From positions 1 through 37,041 of the forward strand of contig NZ_KI518213.1 in assembly GCF_000479045.1 (NCBI RefSeq): a stretch of DNA of 37,041 nt, given 5' to 3'. Both the position numbers and the translations under genes were made by a program. Under the pieces are notes generated by a model. That model did not search any database, was not told where the DNA came from, and saw only the letters and a list, made by a program, of their open reading frames with translations. Below are positions 1 through 8,407 of this stretch, in pieces; within the stretch, counting starts at the first letter, position 1, and every line of letters begins with the position of its first letter. This DNA is from Cetobacterium somerae ATCC BAA-474. GTDB taxonomy: Bacteria > Fusobacteriota > Fusobacteriia > Fusobacteriales > Fusobacteriaceae.

Positions 1-28
1 ACTGTAAAAAATTTTTTACAGTTTTTTT
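1..28 (+). terminator. Rho-independent terminator of the gene upstream of pstC
   Basis: Positions 1-22 are a perfect palindrome (arms ACTGTAAAAAA / TTTTTTACAGT) followed by a run of T. It would end a plus-strand transcript entering from the left. Since pstS usually precedes pstC, the upstream gene is probably pstS, and partial readthrough here would lower transporter mRNA relative to the abundant binding protein. That link is inference. Confidence 0.7.
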
Positions 29-77
29 ACATACAATTAATCTTATTTTAACAAGCAAGATATATTATATTCGTATA

Positions 78-121
78 TAGTTTAATTTTAGTTTAAAATT
101 AGTTTAATTTTTTTTTAATTT
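78..121 (+). promoter_or_regulatory. Candidate Pho box: four 11-bp tandem repeats before pstC
   Basis: Four consecutive 11-base units occur at 78-88 (TAGTTTAATTT), 89-99 (TAGTTTAAAAT), 100-110 (identical to the first) and 111-121 (TTTTTTAATTT). The core TTTAA recurs at 81, 92, 103 and 114, an exact 11-bp period. PhoB/PhoP response regulators bind direct repeats with 11-bp spacing ahead of pst operons. A TTTAAT at 114-119 could act as the -10 with the upstream repeats replacing the -35, which would start RNA near 126, just before the AGGAGG at 136-141. The repeat is seen; the regulator and promoter are inferred. Confidence 0.55.
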
Positions 122-146
122 TTTAACATAGATTTAGGAGGTTATC

Positions 147-1028
147 ATGCATAATATAAGAAAAGTTAAAGATTCTTTTATGAATGGAGTTCATTCTGTT
201 GTTGGAATTTTTAACATTCTAATTGTTATACTTATATTCATTTTTATTTTAGTTAATAGTTTATCTTTCTTTAAAGACTATCCTCTTTCAAAATTTTTCT
301 TTGGAACAGAATGGATATCTCTTTCAGGTAAATACGGACTTTTACCACTTTTAGTTGGATCATTTTGGGTAACGTTAGTTGCACTTTGTATCTCTATTCC
401 TATTGGAATTATAACTACTATATATATATCTGAATTTGCTAATAAAAAAACAAAAAAAATCATTAAAATTATTATCGAAACAATGTCTGCTTTACCCTCA
501 GTTGTTTTAGGATATCTAGGATTATATGTTTTATCTGGATTTATAAAAGATTCATTTAATTTACCAAGTGGACTAAATGCTTTAACTGGAGGAATTATGC
601 TTTCTTTTATGGCTATTCCTACTATAGTAAGTTTATCTGATGATGCATTAAATGCCCTTGATAAATCTTACCGTGAAGCTTCTCTTGCTCTTGGAGCTAA
701 TAAATTGGAAACAGTTTTCAAAGTTCTTTTACCTGCTGCATTTCCTGGAATTTTCGCAGGTATTATGTTAGGATTCGGAAGAATTATTGGTGAAACTATG
801 GCTGTACTTATGATAACTGGAAATGCTCCTATAATGGCAACATCTCCATTATCTCCTGTTAGAACTCTGACAGCTACAATCGCTGCTGAAATGGGAGAGG
901 TTGTTCAAGGAAGTCAACATTACCACGCTTTATTCGCTATCGGTTTGGTATTATTTGCAATAAGTTTCTTAACAAATAGTATTGCAGATAAGTATATTAG
1001 AAAATCAAGAAAACTGATGGGTAAATAG
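147..1028 (+). CDS. pstC: Phosphate ABC transporter permease PstC
   Basis: Inner-membrane subunit of the high-affinity phosphate importer PstSCAB. The 293-residue product has a first hydrophobic span at about 20-40, then the typical group of permease helices. The cytoplasmic EAA loop that contacts the ATPase is visible ([14 protein letters not shown], about residues 178-191), as is the family's GRIIGETMAV stretch. The length is normal for PstC. The start is an ATG five bases after AGGAGG (136-141). It is first of four genes (pstC-pstA-pstB-phoU) with short gaps and is probably phosphate-controlled through the 11-bp repeats upstream. Confidence 0.95.
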   Translation: MHNIRKVKDSFMNGVHSVVGIFNILIVILIFIFILVNSLSFFKDYPLSKFFFGTEWISLSGKYGLLPLLVGSFWVTLVALCISIPIGIITTIYISEFANKKTKKIIKIIIETMSALPSVVLGYLGLYVLSGFIKDSFNLPSGLNALTGGIMLSFMAIPTIVSLSDDALNALDKSYREASLALGANKLETVFKVLLPAAFPGIFAGIMLGFGRIIGETMAVLMITGNAPIMATSPLSPVRTLTATIAAEMGEVVQGSQHYHALFAIGLVLFAISFLTNSIADKYIRKSRKLMGK

Positions 1029-1041
1029 GAGGAATATTTAA

Positions 1042-1881
1042 ATGAAAATTTTAAAAGGAAAAAGTGGTATCGCTATCGAATTATTTATTAAGACAATTGC
1101 TTTATTAGCAGTAGTCCCAATTTTTCTGATATTAGGATACATTATCTATAAAGGTGTTCCTGCAATTTCTTGGGAGTTTTTAACTGAAGTTCCTAAGAGA
1201 GGAATGAGAGCAGGAGGAATTTTCCCTGCTATTGTTGGAACTATCTATCTAACTCTTGGAACTATTGCTGTTTCTGTTCCATTTGGAATTTTTACTGGAG
1301 TATATCTTGTTGAATATGCAAAAGATAACGTATTAACTAGATTAATCAACTTAACTATTATTAACTTAGCTGGAATACCTAGTATCATATATGGACTTTT
1401 CGGAATGGCATTATTCGTTATATACTTTAAGTTAGGTGTTTCAATATTATCAGGATCGTTAACTTTAGGTATTATGTGCTTACCTGTTATTATAACAGCT
1501 ACAAGAGAAGCTCTTTTAGCTGTTCCAAATAGTCTAAGAGAAGCATCTCTTGCTCTTGGCGCAACAAAATGGGAAACAATTTCTAAAGTTGTTGTTCCCG
1601 CTGCATTGCCTGGAATCTCAACTGGAGTCATCTTGAGTATTTCAAGAGCCGCTGGTGAAACTGCACCTATTTTATTTACAGCTGCAGCATTCTATTTGCC
1701 ATTTTTACCTCAATCAATATTTGATCAGGTTATGGCTTTACCTTATCACCTTTATGTTATATCAACACAGGTACCTAATATGCCACAAAGCAATATGCAT
1801 GGAACTTTATTTGTTCTGGTATTTATAACTGTAGGATTTAACCTTATTGGTGCATATATTAGAAATAAATTTGAAAAATAA
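1042..1881 (+). CDS. pstA: Phosphate ABC transporter permease PstA
   Basis: Second permease subunit of the phosphate importer, pairing with PstC in the inner membrane. The 279 residues hold the family's hydrophobic helices, an EAA loop ([15 protein letters not shown], about 163-177) and the PstA-type [12 protein letters not shown] and MALPYHLYV segments near the C-terminus. It begins 13 bases after the pstC stop with a GGAGG just upstream, so it is co-translated in the same operon. There are no signs of damage. Confidence 0.95.
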   Translation: MKILKGKSGIAIELFIKTIALLAVVPIFLILGYIIYKGVPAISWEFLTEVPKRGMRAGGIFPAIVGTIYLTLGTIAVSVPFGIFTGVYLVEYAKDNVLTRLINLTIINLAGIPSIIYGLFGMALFVIYFKLGVSILSGSLTLGIMCLPVIITATREALLAVPNSLREASLALGATKWETISKVVVPAALPGISTGVILSISRAAGETAPILFTAAAFYLPFLPQSIFDQVMALPYHLYVISTQVPNMPQSNMHGTLFVLVFITVGFNLIGAYIRNKFEK

Positions 1882-1913
1882 TAATCTCGTATAATTTTGG
1901 AGGAATATATAAT

Positions 1914-2675
1914 ATGAAACAAGACGTTAGAATATCTGTTAAAAACTTTAATTTTTATTATGGTGATTTTAAAGCTTTAAAGGGTATAAATATGGATATA
2001 ATGAAGAATAAAGTTACGGCACTTATTGGTCCATCTGGATGTGGTAAATCAACATTTTTAAGATCTTTAAATAGAATGAATGATCTTATATCTAGTGTTA
2101 AATATGAGGGTGAAATTTTACTTGATGACCAAAATATCTTTGATAAACAATTTGATATTGTTGAACTTAGAAAAAAAGTGGGAATGGTTTTCCAAAAACC
2201 AAATCCATTTCCTAAGTCTATCTATGAAAATTTAGTTTATGCTCCTAAATTACACGGAGAAACTAATAAGAAAAAATTAGATGAAATTGTAGAATCATCT
2301 CTTAAAGCAGTTGCTCTTTGGGATGAAGTAAAAGATAAACTTCACCAATCTGCTCTTGGGTTATCAGGAGGACAACAACAAAGACTTTGTATAGCTAGAG
2401 CTATCTCTATCAATCCTGAGATACTTCTTATGGATGAACCAACTTCAGCTCTTGATCCAATATCAACTGCTAAAATTGAAGAGTTAATTGTTGAACTTGC
2501 AAAAAATTATAGTATAGTTATTGTTACTCACAATATGCAACAAGCATCAAGAATATCTGATTACACTGGATTTTTTTATCAAGGTGTTTTAGAAGAGTTT
2601 GGTGAGACTTCTAAGATATTTACTACACCAAGTGTTAAGAAAACCGAAGATTATATAACAGGAAAATTTGGATAA
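1914..2675 (+). CDS. pstB: Phosphate ABC transporter ATP-binding protein PstB
   Basis: ATPase that powers PstSCAB. The 253-residue protein shows Walker [10 protein letters not shown] (39-47), the ABC signature LSGGQQQR (about 150-157), Walker B ILLMDEP (about 170-176) and the switch histidine in IVTHNMQQA. The segment RSLNRMNDL after Walker A is characteristic of PstB rather than other ABC ATPases. The ATG at 1914 follows a GGAGG. It is the third gene of the operon, 12 bases before phoU. Confidence 0.96.
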   Translation: MKQDVRISVKNFNFYYGDFKALKGINMDIMKNKVTALIGPSGCGKSTFLRSLNRMNDLISSVKYEGEILLDDQNIFDKQFDIVELRKKVGMVFQKPNPFPKSIYENLVYAPKLHGETNKKKLDEIVESSLKAVALWDEVKDKLHQSALGLSGGQQQRLCIARAISINPEILLMDEPTSALDPISTAKIEELIVELAKNYSIVIVTHNMQQASRISDYTGFFYQGVLEEFGETSKIFTTPSVKKTEDYITGKFG

Positions 2676-2687
2676 AAAGGAGATTTT

Positions 2688-3380
2688 ATGAGAACTTTAA
2701 ACGAATCTTTAAAAGCTTTAGACGAACATTATTTAGAAACATTAAAATATGTTGGTAGAAATTTTGATGTAAATTTAGAGATGCTACAAAACAATAGTTT
2801 TAATCCTACACTTTATGGAGAAGCTAAAATGATAGAAGATTTTATTAACTCTTTTGAAGTAAAATTAAAAGAGGATTCTATTATTACAATGGCTAGATTT
2901 CAACCAGCAGCTAAAAATCTTAGGAAGTTAGTAATGATTATCAATAGCGTAAGAGTCCTTGAAAGAATGGGGGATCTTTTAAAAGCGAATTTATCTTTAA
3001 TTAAAGATATTGAAAAAAAATCTCCAAACTTAGCTTATGCTCTAAGTGAGAAAGTTTTACCAATCGCAAAAAAAATCAGAGGTCTTTTTCAAATGTATGT
3101 TGATGCTTTTTTAAATGAAGACGTACGTTTACTATATAATGTTCTTTATTTAGATGAAGAGATTGATGACTTAATCAATGCTAACACTGATTATTTTCTT
3201 ACTAAAATGAAAGAAACTCCAGATAATGTTGTTGGAGGTTCTGAACTTATGCTTTTAGATAAAAAATTTGAAAGATTATCAGATCATATAATACATTTAG
3301 CAAGTGATTTAATTTATATTTTAAATGGTGAAAATACTAGAAAAGCTGAATTACAAAATAAAGGAAAAGGGAACCAATAA
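2688..3380 (+). CDS. phoU: Phosphate signalling/transport regulator PhoU
   Basis: PhoU couples the state of the Pst transporter to the phosphate two-component system and restrains phosphate uptake. The 230-residue, all-helical sequence shows the two tandem PhoU repeats, the second marked by the E-R-x-x-D-H pattern (KKFERLSDHIIHLA, about 191-204) and a matching VLERMGDLLK in the first (about 89-98). It is a cytoplasmic protein that works at the membrane. As last gene of the pst operon its TAA stop (3378-3380) falls within the loop of the terminator hairpin. Confidence 0.92.
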   Translation: MRTLNESLKALDEHYLETLKYVGRNFDVNLEMLQNNSFNPTLYGEAKMIEDFINSFEVKLKEDSIITMARFQPAAKNLRKLVMIINSVRVLERMGDLLKANLSLIKDIEKKSPNLAYALSEKVLPIAKKIRGLFQMYVDAFLNEDVRLLYNVLYLDEEIDDLINANTDYFLTKMKETPDNVVGGSELMLLDKKFERLSDHIIHLASDLIYILNGENTRKAELQNKGKGNQ

Positions 3381-3393
3381 TGGTTCCCTTTTT
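3365..3393. terminator. Shared bidirectional terminator between phoU and ispA
   Basis: The arms AAGGGAACCA (3367-3376) and TGGTTCCCTT (3381-3390) form a perfect stem with loop ATAA, extended by A/T pairs and T-runs on both strands. It separates the convergent phoU (+) and ispA (-) genes and can stop both transcripts. The phoU stop codon ends with the last base of the loop. Confidence 0.85.
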
Positions 3394-4273
3394 AATTCTC
3401 TCTAATTCCTATGTAATCTGCTAACTCTAAAAAAACTTTAATTTTTTCATCTGGAAAAATATTTAAACTTCTTTTAGCATCTGAGATAACTTCTTTTAAA
3501 ATCTCTTTACTTTTCTCAATTCCAAATATACTTGGATATGTCGTCTTTTCCAGTTCTAAATCACTACCAATAGGTTTTCCTATTTTTTCAAAGTCACCTT
3601 CTATATCTAATATATCATCTTTAATTTGAAAAGCTAATCCTATTCCATCTGCATAGTTTTCTAAAGCTTTATACTCCTCTTCTGTTGCTTCTGAAATTAT
3701 TGCTCCTATCTCCACTGGTAATTTTATTAATTTCCCAGTTTTATTTTCATGGATATATTTTAAAGTTTCCAAAGACACCTTCTTTTTTTCACTTTCTATA
3801 TCTACTGTTTGTCCACCAATCATACCATTTATTCCAGCATATCTTGATACCATACCTATTATTTTTACAAGTTTATCTGAAGCTACTCCTTTTGTTTCAT
3901 CTGTTATAACTGAAAATGAATGCGTTAATAAAGCATCTCCTATTAGTATTGCTTCCGCTTCTCCAAACTTTTTATGAGTTGTTAATTTTCCTCTTCTATA
4001 ATCATCATTATCAAGAGCTGGTAAGTCATCATGAACCAAAGAATAAGAATGAATCATCTCTATTGCAACAGCTATTGGTAATCCTAAATCTATTTTTTTA
4101 TCGAAAAGTTCTAATACCATTAATAATAAAATTGGTCTTAATCTTTTTCCTCCATTTAAAACAGAGTATCTCATACCTTCTGCTATTACATTTGGATATT
4201 CTAATTTATTTAAATGATATTCTATATTTGAATCCACAAGTTCTCTTTTAGTTTTTAAGTAATTTTTAAGCAT
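3392..4273 (-). CDS. ispA: Short-chain prenyl diphosphate synthase (farnesyl/geranylgeranyl diphosphate synthase)
   Basis: Condenses isopentenyl diphosphate with allylic diphosphates to give C15-C20 prenyl diphosphates for undecaprenyl and quinone precursors. The substrate motifs are GGKRLRP, the first Asp-rich motif DDLPALDND (bacterial type with two extra residues between the Asp pairs) and the second DDILD about 140 residues later. The frame can open at a TTG (4282) or ATG (4279), but AGAGG is best spaced (9 bases) from the ATG at 4273, giving 293 residues. It overlaps the xseB stop by 8 bases. Last gene of the prfA operon; product chain length cannot be fixed from sequence reading alone. 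Confidence 0.9.
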   Translation of the reverse strand: MLKNYLKTKRELVDSNIEYHLNKLEYPNVIAEGMRYSVLNGGKRLRPILLLMVLELFDKKIDLGLPIAVAIEMIHSYSLVHDDLPALDNDDYRRGKLTTHKKFGEAEAILIGDALLTHSFSVITDETKGVASDKLVKIIGMVSRYAGINGMIGGQTVDIESEKKKVSLETLKYIHENKTGKLIKLPVEIGAIISEATEEEYKALENYADGIGLAFQIKDDILDIEGDFEKIGKPIGSDLELEKTTYPSIFGIEKSKEILKEVISDAKRSLNIFPDEKIKVFLELADYIGIREN

Positions 4274-4487
4274 TTTCATCAACCTCTAGTTGAATATTAT
4301 CATTTTCTGAAGTTACTTTGATTATTTTTCCCTCTGCTTTATTCAAAATATCTGAGGATTTTTTTAATAACTTCATAGCTTTTTCATACTCTTTAATTGA
4401 TTCATCTAAAGATAACTCACCTTTATCTAATTTTTCAATTATCATATCAATTTCATTAATATTATACTCAAAACTATCTTTTTTCAT
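4266..4487 (-). CDS. xseB: Exodeoxyribonuclease VII small subunit
   Basis: Small subunit of exonuclease VII, which degrades single-stranded DNA from both ends. The 73-residue helical product has the family pattern IDMIIEKLDKGELSLDES followed by a run of charged helix (YEKAMKLL) and the LNKAEGKI tail. An ATG follows GGAGG with 5 bases between. It is coupled to ispA by an 8-base overlap and lies 14 bases after rsmD. The large subunit gene xseA is not in the window. Confidence 0.9.
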   Translation of the reverse strand: MKKDSFEYNINEIDMIIEKLDKGELSLDESIKEYEKAMKLLKKSSDILNKAEGKIIKVTSENDNIQLEVDENA

Positions 4488-4501
4488 GGATCCTCCCTCT
4501 T

Positions 4502-5050
4502 TTATCTTGTATAGAATGTCACAACTTTTTTTCCATATTTTCTTTCGTCTGTCTTTTTAAATTCTCCAACTTCTTCAGACATATCTTCATACATATGATG
4601 TTCACAAATTATTAATCCATTTTCTGCTAATAATCCAGCTTTTGATATAGCTCTCATAACTCTCTCACAAACCTCATCTTTATAAGGAGGGTCCATAAAA
4701 ATTATATCAAATTTTTCACCTTTTCTTCCTAAAATCTCAACAGCTCTTAAAGTTTCATTTTTGTAAGCTCTTGATTTATTCTCATATCCTAAATTATTGA
4801 TATTTTTTATTATATATTTTAATGCTTCTTGATCTTTTTCTATCATTACAGCTCTTTTAGCTCCTCTACTTAAAGCTTCTAAAGCTATATTTCCTGTACC
4901 ACTAAAAAGATCTAAGAATCTAGCATCAGTTATATATGGAGCAATTATTGAAAATAGAGATTCCTTTATACTATCTTGAGTAGGTCTTGTATCTGTACCT
5001 TTTCTACACTCTAATCTCTTCCCTTTTGCTTCTCCTGCTATTATTCTCAT
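4502..5050 (-). CDS. rsmD: 16S rRNA (guanine(966)-N(2))-methyltransferase RsmD
   Basis: Methylates N2 of G966 in 16S rRNA using S-adenosylmethionine. The 182-residue product opens with the family hallmark MRIIAGEAKGKRL and RPTQDSIKESLFSII, has the SAM-binding motif DLFSGTGNIALEALSRGA (about 47-64) and the catalytic motif DIIFMDPPY (about 116-124). The length is typical. ATG start with AGAGGTG upstream; 18 bases downstream of the queA stop in the same operon. Confidence 0.94.
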   Translation of the reverse strand: MRIIAGEAKGKRLECRKGTDTRPTQDSIKESLFSIIAPYITDARFLDLFSGTGNIALEALSRGAKRAVMIEKDQEALKYIIKNINNLGYENKSRAYKNETLRAVEILGRKGEKFDIIFMDPPYKDEVCERVMRAISKAGLLAENGLIICEHHMYEDMSEEVGEFKKTDERKYGKKVVTFYTR

Positions 5051-5068
5051 CTTTTCACCTCTTTTTTA

Positions 5069-6112
5069 TTAATAAATAAACATTGCATCTCCAAAACTAA
5101 AGAAATGATACTCCTTTTTTACAGCCTCTTTATACACATCTAACATGAATTCTCTATTTGAAAGAGCCGATACTAACATAAGAAGTGTCGATTTCGGTAA
5201 ATGAAAGTTAGTTATTAATGCATCTATAACATTAAATTTATATCCTGGGTATATAAATATCTCTGTACTTCCTGTTTTAGAAATTAAGTTCCCATCCATA
5301 TCCACAGATGATTCCAATGCTCTAACAGTTGTTGTTCCAACAGCTATTATTCTTCTATTCTCTTCTTTTGCTTTTTTTATTCTTTCAACAGTATATAAAG
5401 GAATTTCAAAAATTTCCTCATGCATTTTATGGTCTAAAACATCTTCAGTTTGAACTGGTCTAAATGTTCCTAAACCAACCTCTAAAAATACATCTAATAT
5501 TTCAATACCTTTTTCTTTTATTTTCTCTAAAAGTTCTTTTGTAAAATGTAATCCAGCTGTAGGTGCTGCAACTGATTCTCCCTTTATTGCATAAACTGTT
5601 TGATATCTATCTTTTGTTTCTAAAGCTTCTACAATATATGGAGGTAATGGCATTTTTCCAAGTTTATCTAATACTTCTTCAAATACCCCCTCATATTCAA
5701 ATCTTAAAACTCTATTTCCATCTTCTTTTATCTCTAATAGCTCAGCTACTAACTCTTTATTTTCACCTATTTCAAGCTTTTGTCCCACTTTTAATTTTTT
5801 AGCAGGTTTTAATAAACATTCCCAAGTATCTAAACTCACTCTTTTTATTAAAAGTATTTCTAAAACTCCACCAGTTTCTTTTTTTCCAAAAAGTCTAGCA
5901 GGTATAACTTTTGTTGAATTTCTTACTAAAACATCCCCTGGTTTTAGATAATCTATTATATTAAAAAAAGTTTTATGTTCTAATGTTTGATTTTCTTTAT
6001 CTACTACCATTAATTTAGAGTGATCTCTAGGCTCTCTAGGCTTTTGACCTATAAGCTCATCTGGTAAATGATAATCATAATCAACTAATTTTGTTGACAT
6101 CCTCTTCACCAC
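5069..6112 (-). CDS. queA: tRNA preQ1(34) S-adenosylmethionine ribosyltransferase-isomerase QueA
   Basis: Transfers and isomerises the ribosyl moiety of S-adenosylmethionine to preQ1-tRNA to make epoxyqueuosine at wobble position 34. The family signatures seen are YDYHLPDELIGQKP, RDHSKLMVVD, VRNSTKVIPARLFG, AAPTAGLHFT and FHLPKSTLLMLVSAL. The reading frame can start at GTG 6112 (AGGA seven bases upstream) or ATG 6100, which aligns better with relatives but has its purine-rich stretch too close. Either start overlaps the 3' end of prmC by 20-32 bases, implying translational coupling. No other queuosine gene is in the window. Confidence 0.94.
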   Translation of the reverse strand: MVKRMSTKLVDYDYHLPDELIGQKPREPRDHSKLMVVDKENQTLEHKTFFNIIDYLKPGDVLVRNSTKVIPARLFGKKETGGVLEILLIKRVSLDTWECLLKPAKKLKVGQKLEIGENKELVAELLEIKEDGNRVLRFEYEGVFEEVLDKLGKMPLPPYIVEALETKDRYQTVYAIKGESVAAPTAGLHFTKELLEKIKEKGIEILDVFLEVGLGTFRPVQTEDVLDHKMHEEIFEIPLYTVERIKKAKEENRRIIAVGTTTVRALESSVDMDGNLISKTGSTEIFIYPGYKFNVIDALITNFHLPKSTLLMLVSALSNREFMLDVYKEAVKKEYHFFSFGDAMFIY

Positions 6113-7220
6113 TCTTTCTTCCTATTACTACTCTCTCTATTCCACTATAATCATTAACAATTGCTATTATTTCAAATCCAGCTTTTTTCATAAATTGACT
6201 TACTTCATGTGCCTGATTATACCCAACTTCAAAAGCTAAATAACCTTTATCCTTAAGATATTTTGAAGATTCCTCTGATATTTTTTTATAGAAATAGTAA
6301 CCATCTCCATTATCTGTTAAAGCACCTTGAGGTTCATGCTGTTTAACTTCTGGCATTAACTCTTCATATTCATCTTTAGGTATATATGGTGGATTTGAGA
6401 TAATCATATCATAATCATTATCTTTTATATTTGAGAAAATATCTGACTTAATAAACTTTAAATTACTTTCTACATTATTAATCTTTCTATTTTCTACAGC
6501 AACCTCTAAGGCATCTGTACTTATGTCCGCTCCTAAAACCATAGCACTTGGAATCTCTTTAGCTAGAGTTACAGATATCGCTCCACTTCCAGTTCCTATA
6601 TCTAATACTTTAGGATTATCTATCTCATTTAAAATAAATTTACACTGCTCTACTAAAATTTCTGTATCTGCTCTTGGAATTAAAACTCTCTCATCAACTT
6701 TAAAAGGTAACCCATAAAACTCCCACTCTCCTAAAAGATATTGTAAAGGTTTTTTTTCCTTTGCTCTTTTATAAAGTAAATCTTTTATCTCTTCTTTTTC
6801 TTTTAAAGTAATCTCTTTTCTTAAATTCATAAATAGCATTGTTCTCTTTACTTTTAAAACATGAGCAAATATATATTCTGCATCTAACTTACTATCTTTT
6901 ACATCATTTTTATTCAAATACTCTATACTCTTTTGTAAAAGTTCTCTATTTTCAGAACTACAATCTTTCTCTTCAACTAGACTTATCTCTTCTTTTGGAA
7001 GTTCATCAAAAGTTAATCTATTTCTAGCCATAGCTTTCAAATAATTTTTTATTTTATCTTTTTGCTCTAAATTAAGCTCCATATCAAAATAAGCATAAAG
7101 AGTTATTCTTTCTAGGTTTAATACATGAGATATTATCTTTTCACTTTCTAATCTGGGTTTTGAAAAGGAGTATTTTTTCAAATACTCCTCAGAAAATTTT
7201 AATATATCTAATAATTTCAT
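6081..7220 (-). CDS. prmC: Peptide chain release factor N5-glutamine methyltransferase PrmC with a duplicated N-terminal domain
   Basis: Methylates the glutamine of the GGQ motif in class 1 release factors. The catalytic half is normal: SAM motif VLDIGTGSGAISVTLA (about 205-220) and ISNPPY (about 273-278). The product is 379 residues, roughly 100 more than usual. The excess is a second copy of the helical substrate-binding domain: residues 3-67 and 94-158 align, sharing L-x-A/S-E, HVL, a following Arg and a charged helix. Only the second copy continues into the usual PLQYLLGEWEFYG hinge. It starts 2 bases after the prfA stop, so enzyme and substrate are encoded in one operon. Confidence 0.93.
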   Translation of the reverse strand: MKLLDILKFSEEYLKKYSFSKPRLESEKIISHVLNLERITLYAYFDMELNLEQKDKIKNYLKAMARNRLTFDELPKEEISLVEEKDCSSENRELLQKSIEYLNKNDVKDSKLDAEYIFAHVLKVKRTMLFMNLRKEITLKEKEEIKDLLYKRAKEKKPLQYLLGEWEFYGLPFKVDERVLIPRADTEILVEQCKFILNEIDNPKVLDIGTGSGAISVTLAKEIPSAMVLGADISTDALEVAVENRKINNVESNLKFIKSDIFSNIKDNDYDMIISNPPYIPKDEYEELMPEVKQHEPQGALTDNGDGYYFYKKISEESSKYLKDKGYLAFEVGYNQAHEVSQFMKKAGFEIIAIVNDYSGIERVVIGRKSGEEDVNKIS

Positions 7221-7222
7221 AA

Positions 7223-8296
7223 TTACTCCGCTGAACTTGAAAGCATTTCTGCTTGAGCAAATGTAGTCAGAGCATCTATCATATCATCTATATCTCCATC
7301 TAAGAAAGCTTCTAATTGATGTGCTGTATATTTGATTCTATGATCTGTTATTCTTCCTTGTGGATAATTATATGTTCTTATTTTTTCCGATCTATCTCCT
7401 GATCCAACTTGAAGTCTTCTTTCACTTTCAACAGCTGATCTTTGCTTTTCTAACTCCATCTCATAAAGTTTTGAAGCTAAGTGCTTCATAGCTTTCTCTC
7501 TATTTTTTAACTGTGATCTCTCATCCTGACACTGAACGATTACTCCCGTAGGTAAATGTGTTATTCTAACTGCAGAGTCCGTCATGTTAACGTGCTGACC
7601 TCCCGCTCCTGATGCTCTAAATGTATCAATCTTTAAATCAGATGAGTTTATTTTTACGTCTTGAACTTCATCAACCTCTGGTAAAACTGCAACTGTTGCT
7701 GTAGATGTATGTATTCTTCCTGATGACTCAGTTTCAGGTACTCTTTGTACTCTATGAACTCCTGATTCAAACTTAAGTCTTGAATATGCTCCTTGACCAT
7801 TTATTGAGAATACAGCCTCTTTTATTCCTCCAACACCAATTTCTTGTTTTTCTATTATTTCAACTTTCCATTTGTGTCTCTCAGCATATCTCATATACAT
7901 TCTAAATAGGTTTCCAGCAAATAAAGCAGCTTCGTCTCCTCCTGCTCCACCTCTGATTTCTATTATAACGTTTCTATCATCATTAGGGTCTTTTGGAAGT
8001 AATAATACTTTCATATCTTGCTCTAGATTAGGAATTATTTCCTCAATCTCTTTTAATTCCTCTTGCATCATTTCTCTCATATCAGGGTCTTTTTCTCCTC
8101 TGATATTTTCTTTTATAAAATCTAAATCTTCTTGATATCTTTTATACTCTTTGTACTTTTCAACGATAGGTGTTATATCATTTAATGCTTTATTACACTC
8201 CATCATTTTTTTAGGATTACTTAAAACTTCTGGAGAACCTAAAGCTTCTGTTAACTCATTAAACCTTACTACAACTTCTTCTAATTTAGTAAACAC
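7223..8296 (-). CDS. prfA: Peptide chain release factor 1
   Basis: RF1 ends translation at UAA and UAG. With the start used here (357 residues) the peptidyl-hydrolysis GGQ lies at 232-234 ([11 protein letters not shown]) and the codon-reading P-x-T tripeptide is PET at 187-189, which marks RF1 rather than RF2 (SPF). The long frame opens at GTG 8305, but AGGAG abuts that codon; GTG 8296 is 8 bases from it and yields the family-like N-terminus MFTKLEEVV. First gene of the prfA-prmC-queA-rsmD-xseB-ispA operon, preceded by an extended -10 promoter. Confidence 0.95.
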   Translation of the reverse strand: MFTKLEEVVVRFNELTEALGSPEVLSNPKKMMECNKALNDITPIVEKYKEYKRYQEDLDFIKENIRGEKDPDMREMMQEELKEIEEIIPNLEQDMKVLLLPKDPNDDRNVIIEIRGGAGGDEAALFAGNLFRMYMRYAERHKWKVEIIEKQEIGVGGIKEAVFSINGQGAYSRLKFESGVHRVQRVPETESSGRIHTSTATVAVLPEVDEVQDVKINSSDLKIDTFRASGAGGQHVNMTDSAVRITHLPTGVIVQCQDERSQLKNREKAMKHLASKLYEMELEKQRSAVESERRLQVGSGDRSEKIRTYNYPQGRITDHRIKYTAHQLEAFLDGDIDDMIDALTTFAQAEMLSSSAE

Positions 8297-8335
8297 TATC
8301 TTCACTCCTTTTTATATCTATACTTTAACTTATAA

Positions 8336-8344
8336 ATTATACCA
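8336..8344 (-). promoter_or_regulatory. Extended -10 promoter of the prfA operon
   Basis: On the minus strand TGGTATAAT is a perfect TATAAT with the TG extension. The sequence about 17 bases further upstream is only AT-rich, so there is no good -35. It lies about 40 bases before the chosen prfA start, within the gap that follows the terminator of the preceding gene. Confidence 0.65.
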
Positions 8345-8365
8345 TACTTACTTTAAAAATAAAAT

Positions 8366-8405
8366 AAAAAATCTTCTTCCATTATTATTAAGGAAGAAGA
8401 TTTTT
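8366..8405 (-). terminator. Terminator after the periplasmic protein of the sigma cassette
   Basis: Arms AATCTTCTTCC (8370-8380) and GGAAGAAGATT (8392-8402) form an 11-bp stem, extended by A/T pairs, with an 11-base loop, and T-rich sequence follows on the minus strand. It begins 3 bases after the stop codon of the gene ending at 8408. Confidence 0.8.
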
Positions 8406-8407
8406 AA

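Noticed and set aside
1..22. 22-bp perfect palindrome as operator or recombination site
   Set aside because: It is followed immediately by a T-run and sits just before pstC, so a terminator for the upstream gene explains it better.
1245..1631. Long antisense reading frame inside pstA
   Set aside because: It lies opposite a clearly real, conserved gene and has no plausible ribosome-binding site or known domain; it is a by-product of AT-rich codon use.
3916..4251. Hydrophobic Leu-rich plus-strand frames opposite ispA, queA, kdsA and similar genes
   Set aside because: Runs of Leu/Phe arise because minus-strand Lys/Glu-rich codons read as Leu/Phe on the other strand; these are not membrane proteins.
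7223..8305. RF1 codon-recognition motif PET as an anomaly
   Set aside because: The middle residue of the P-x-T tripeptide varies among RF1 proteins, so PET is within the family range.
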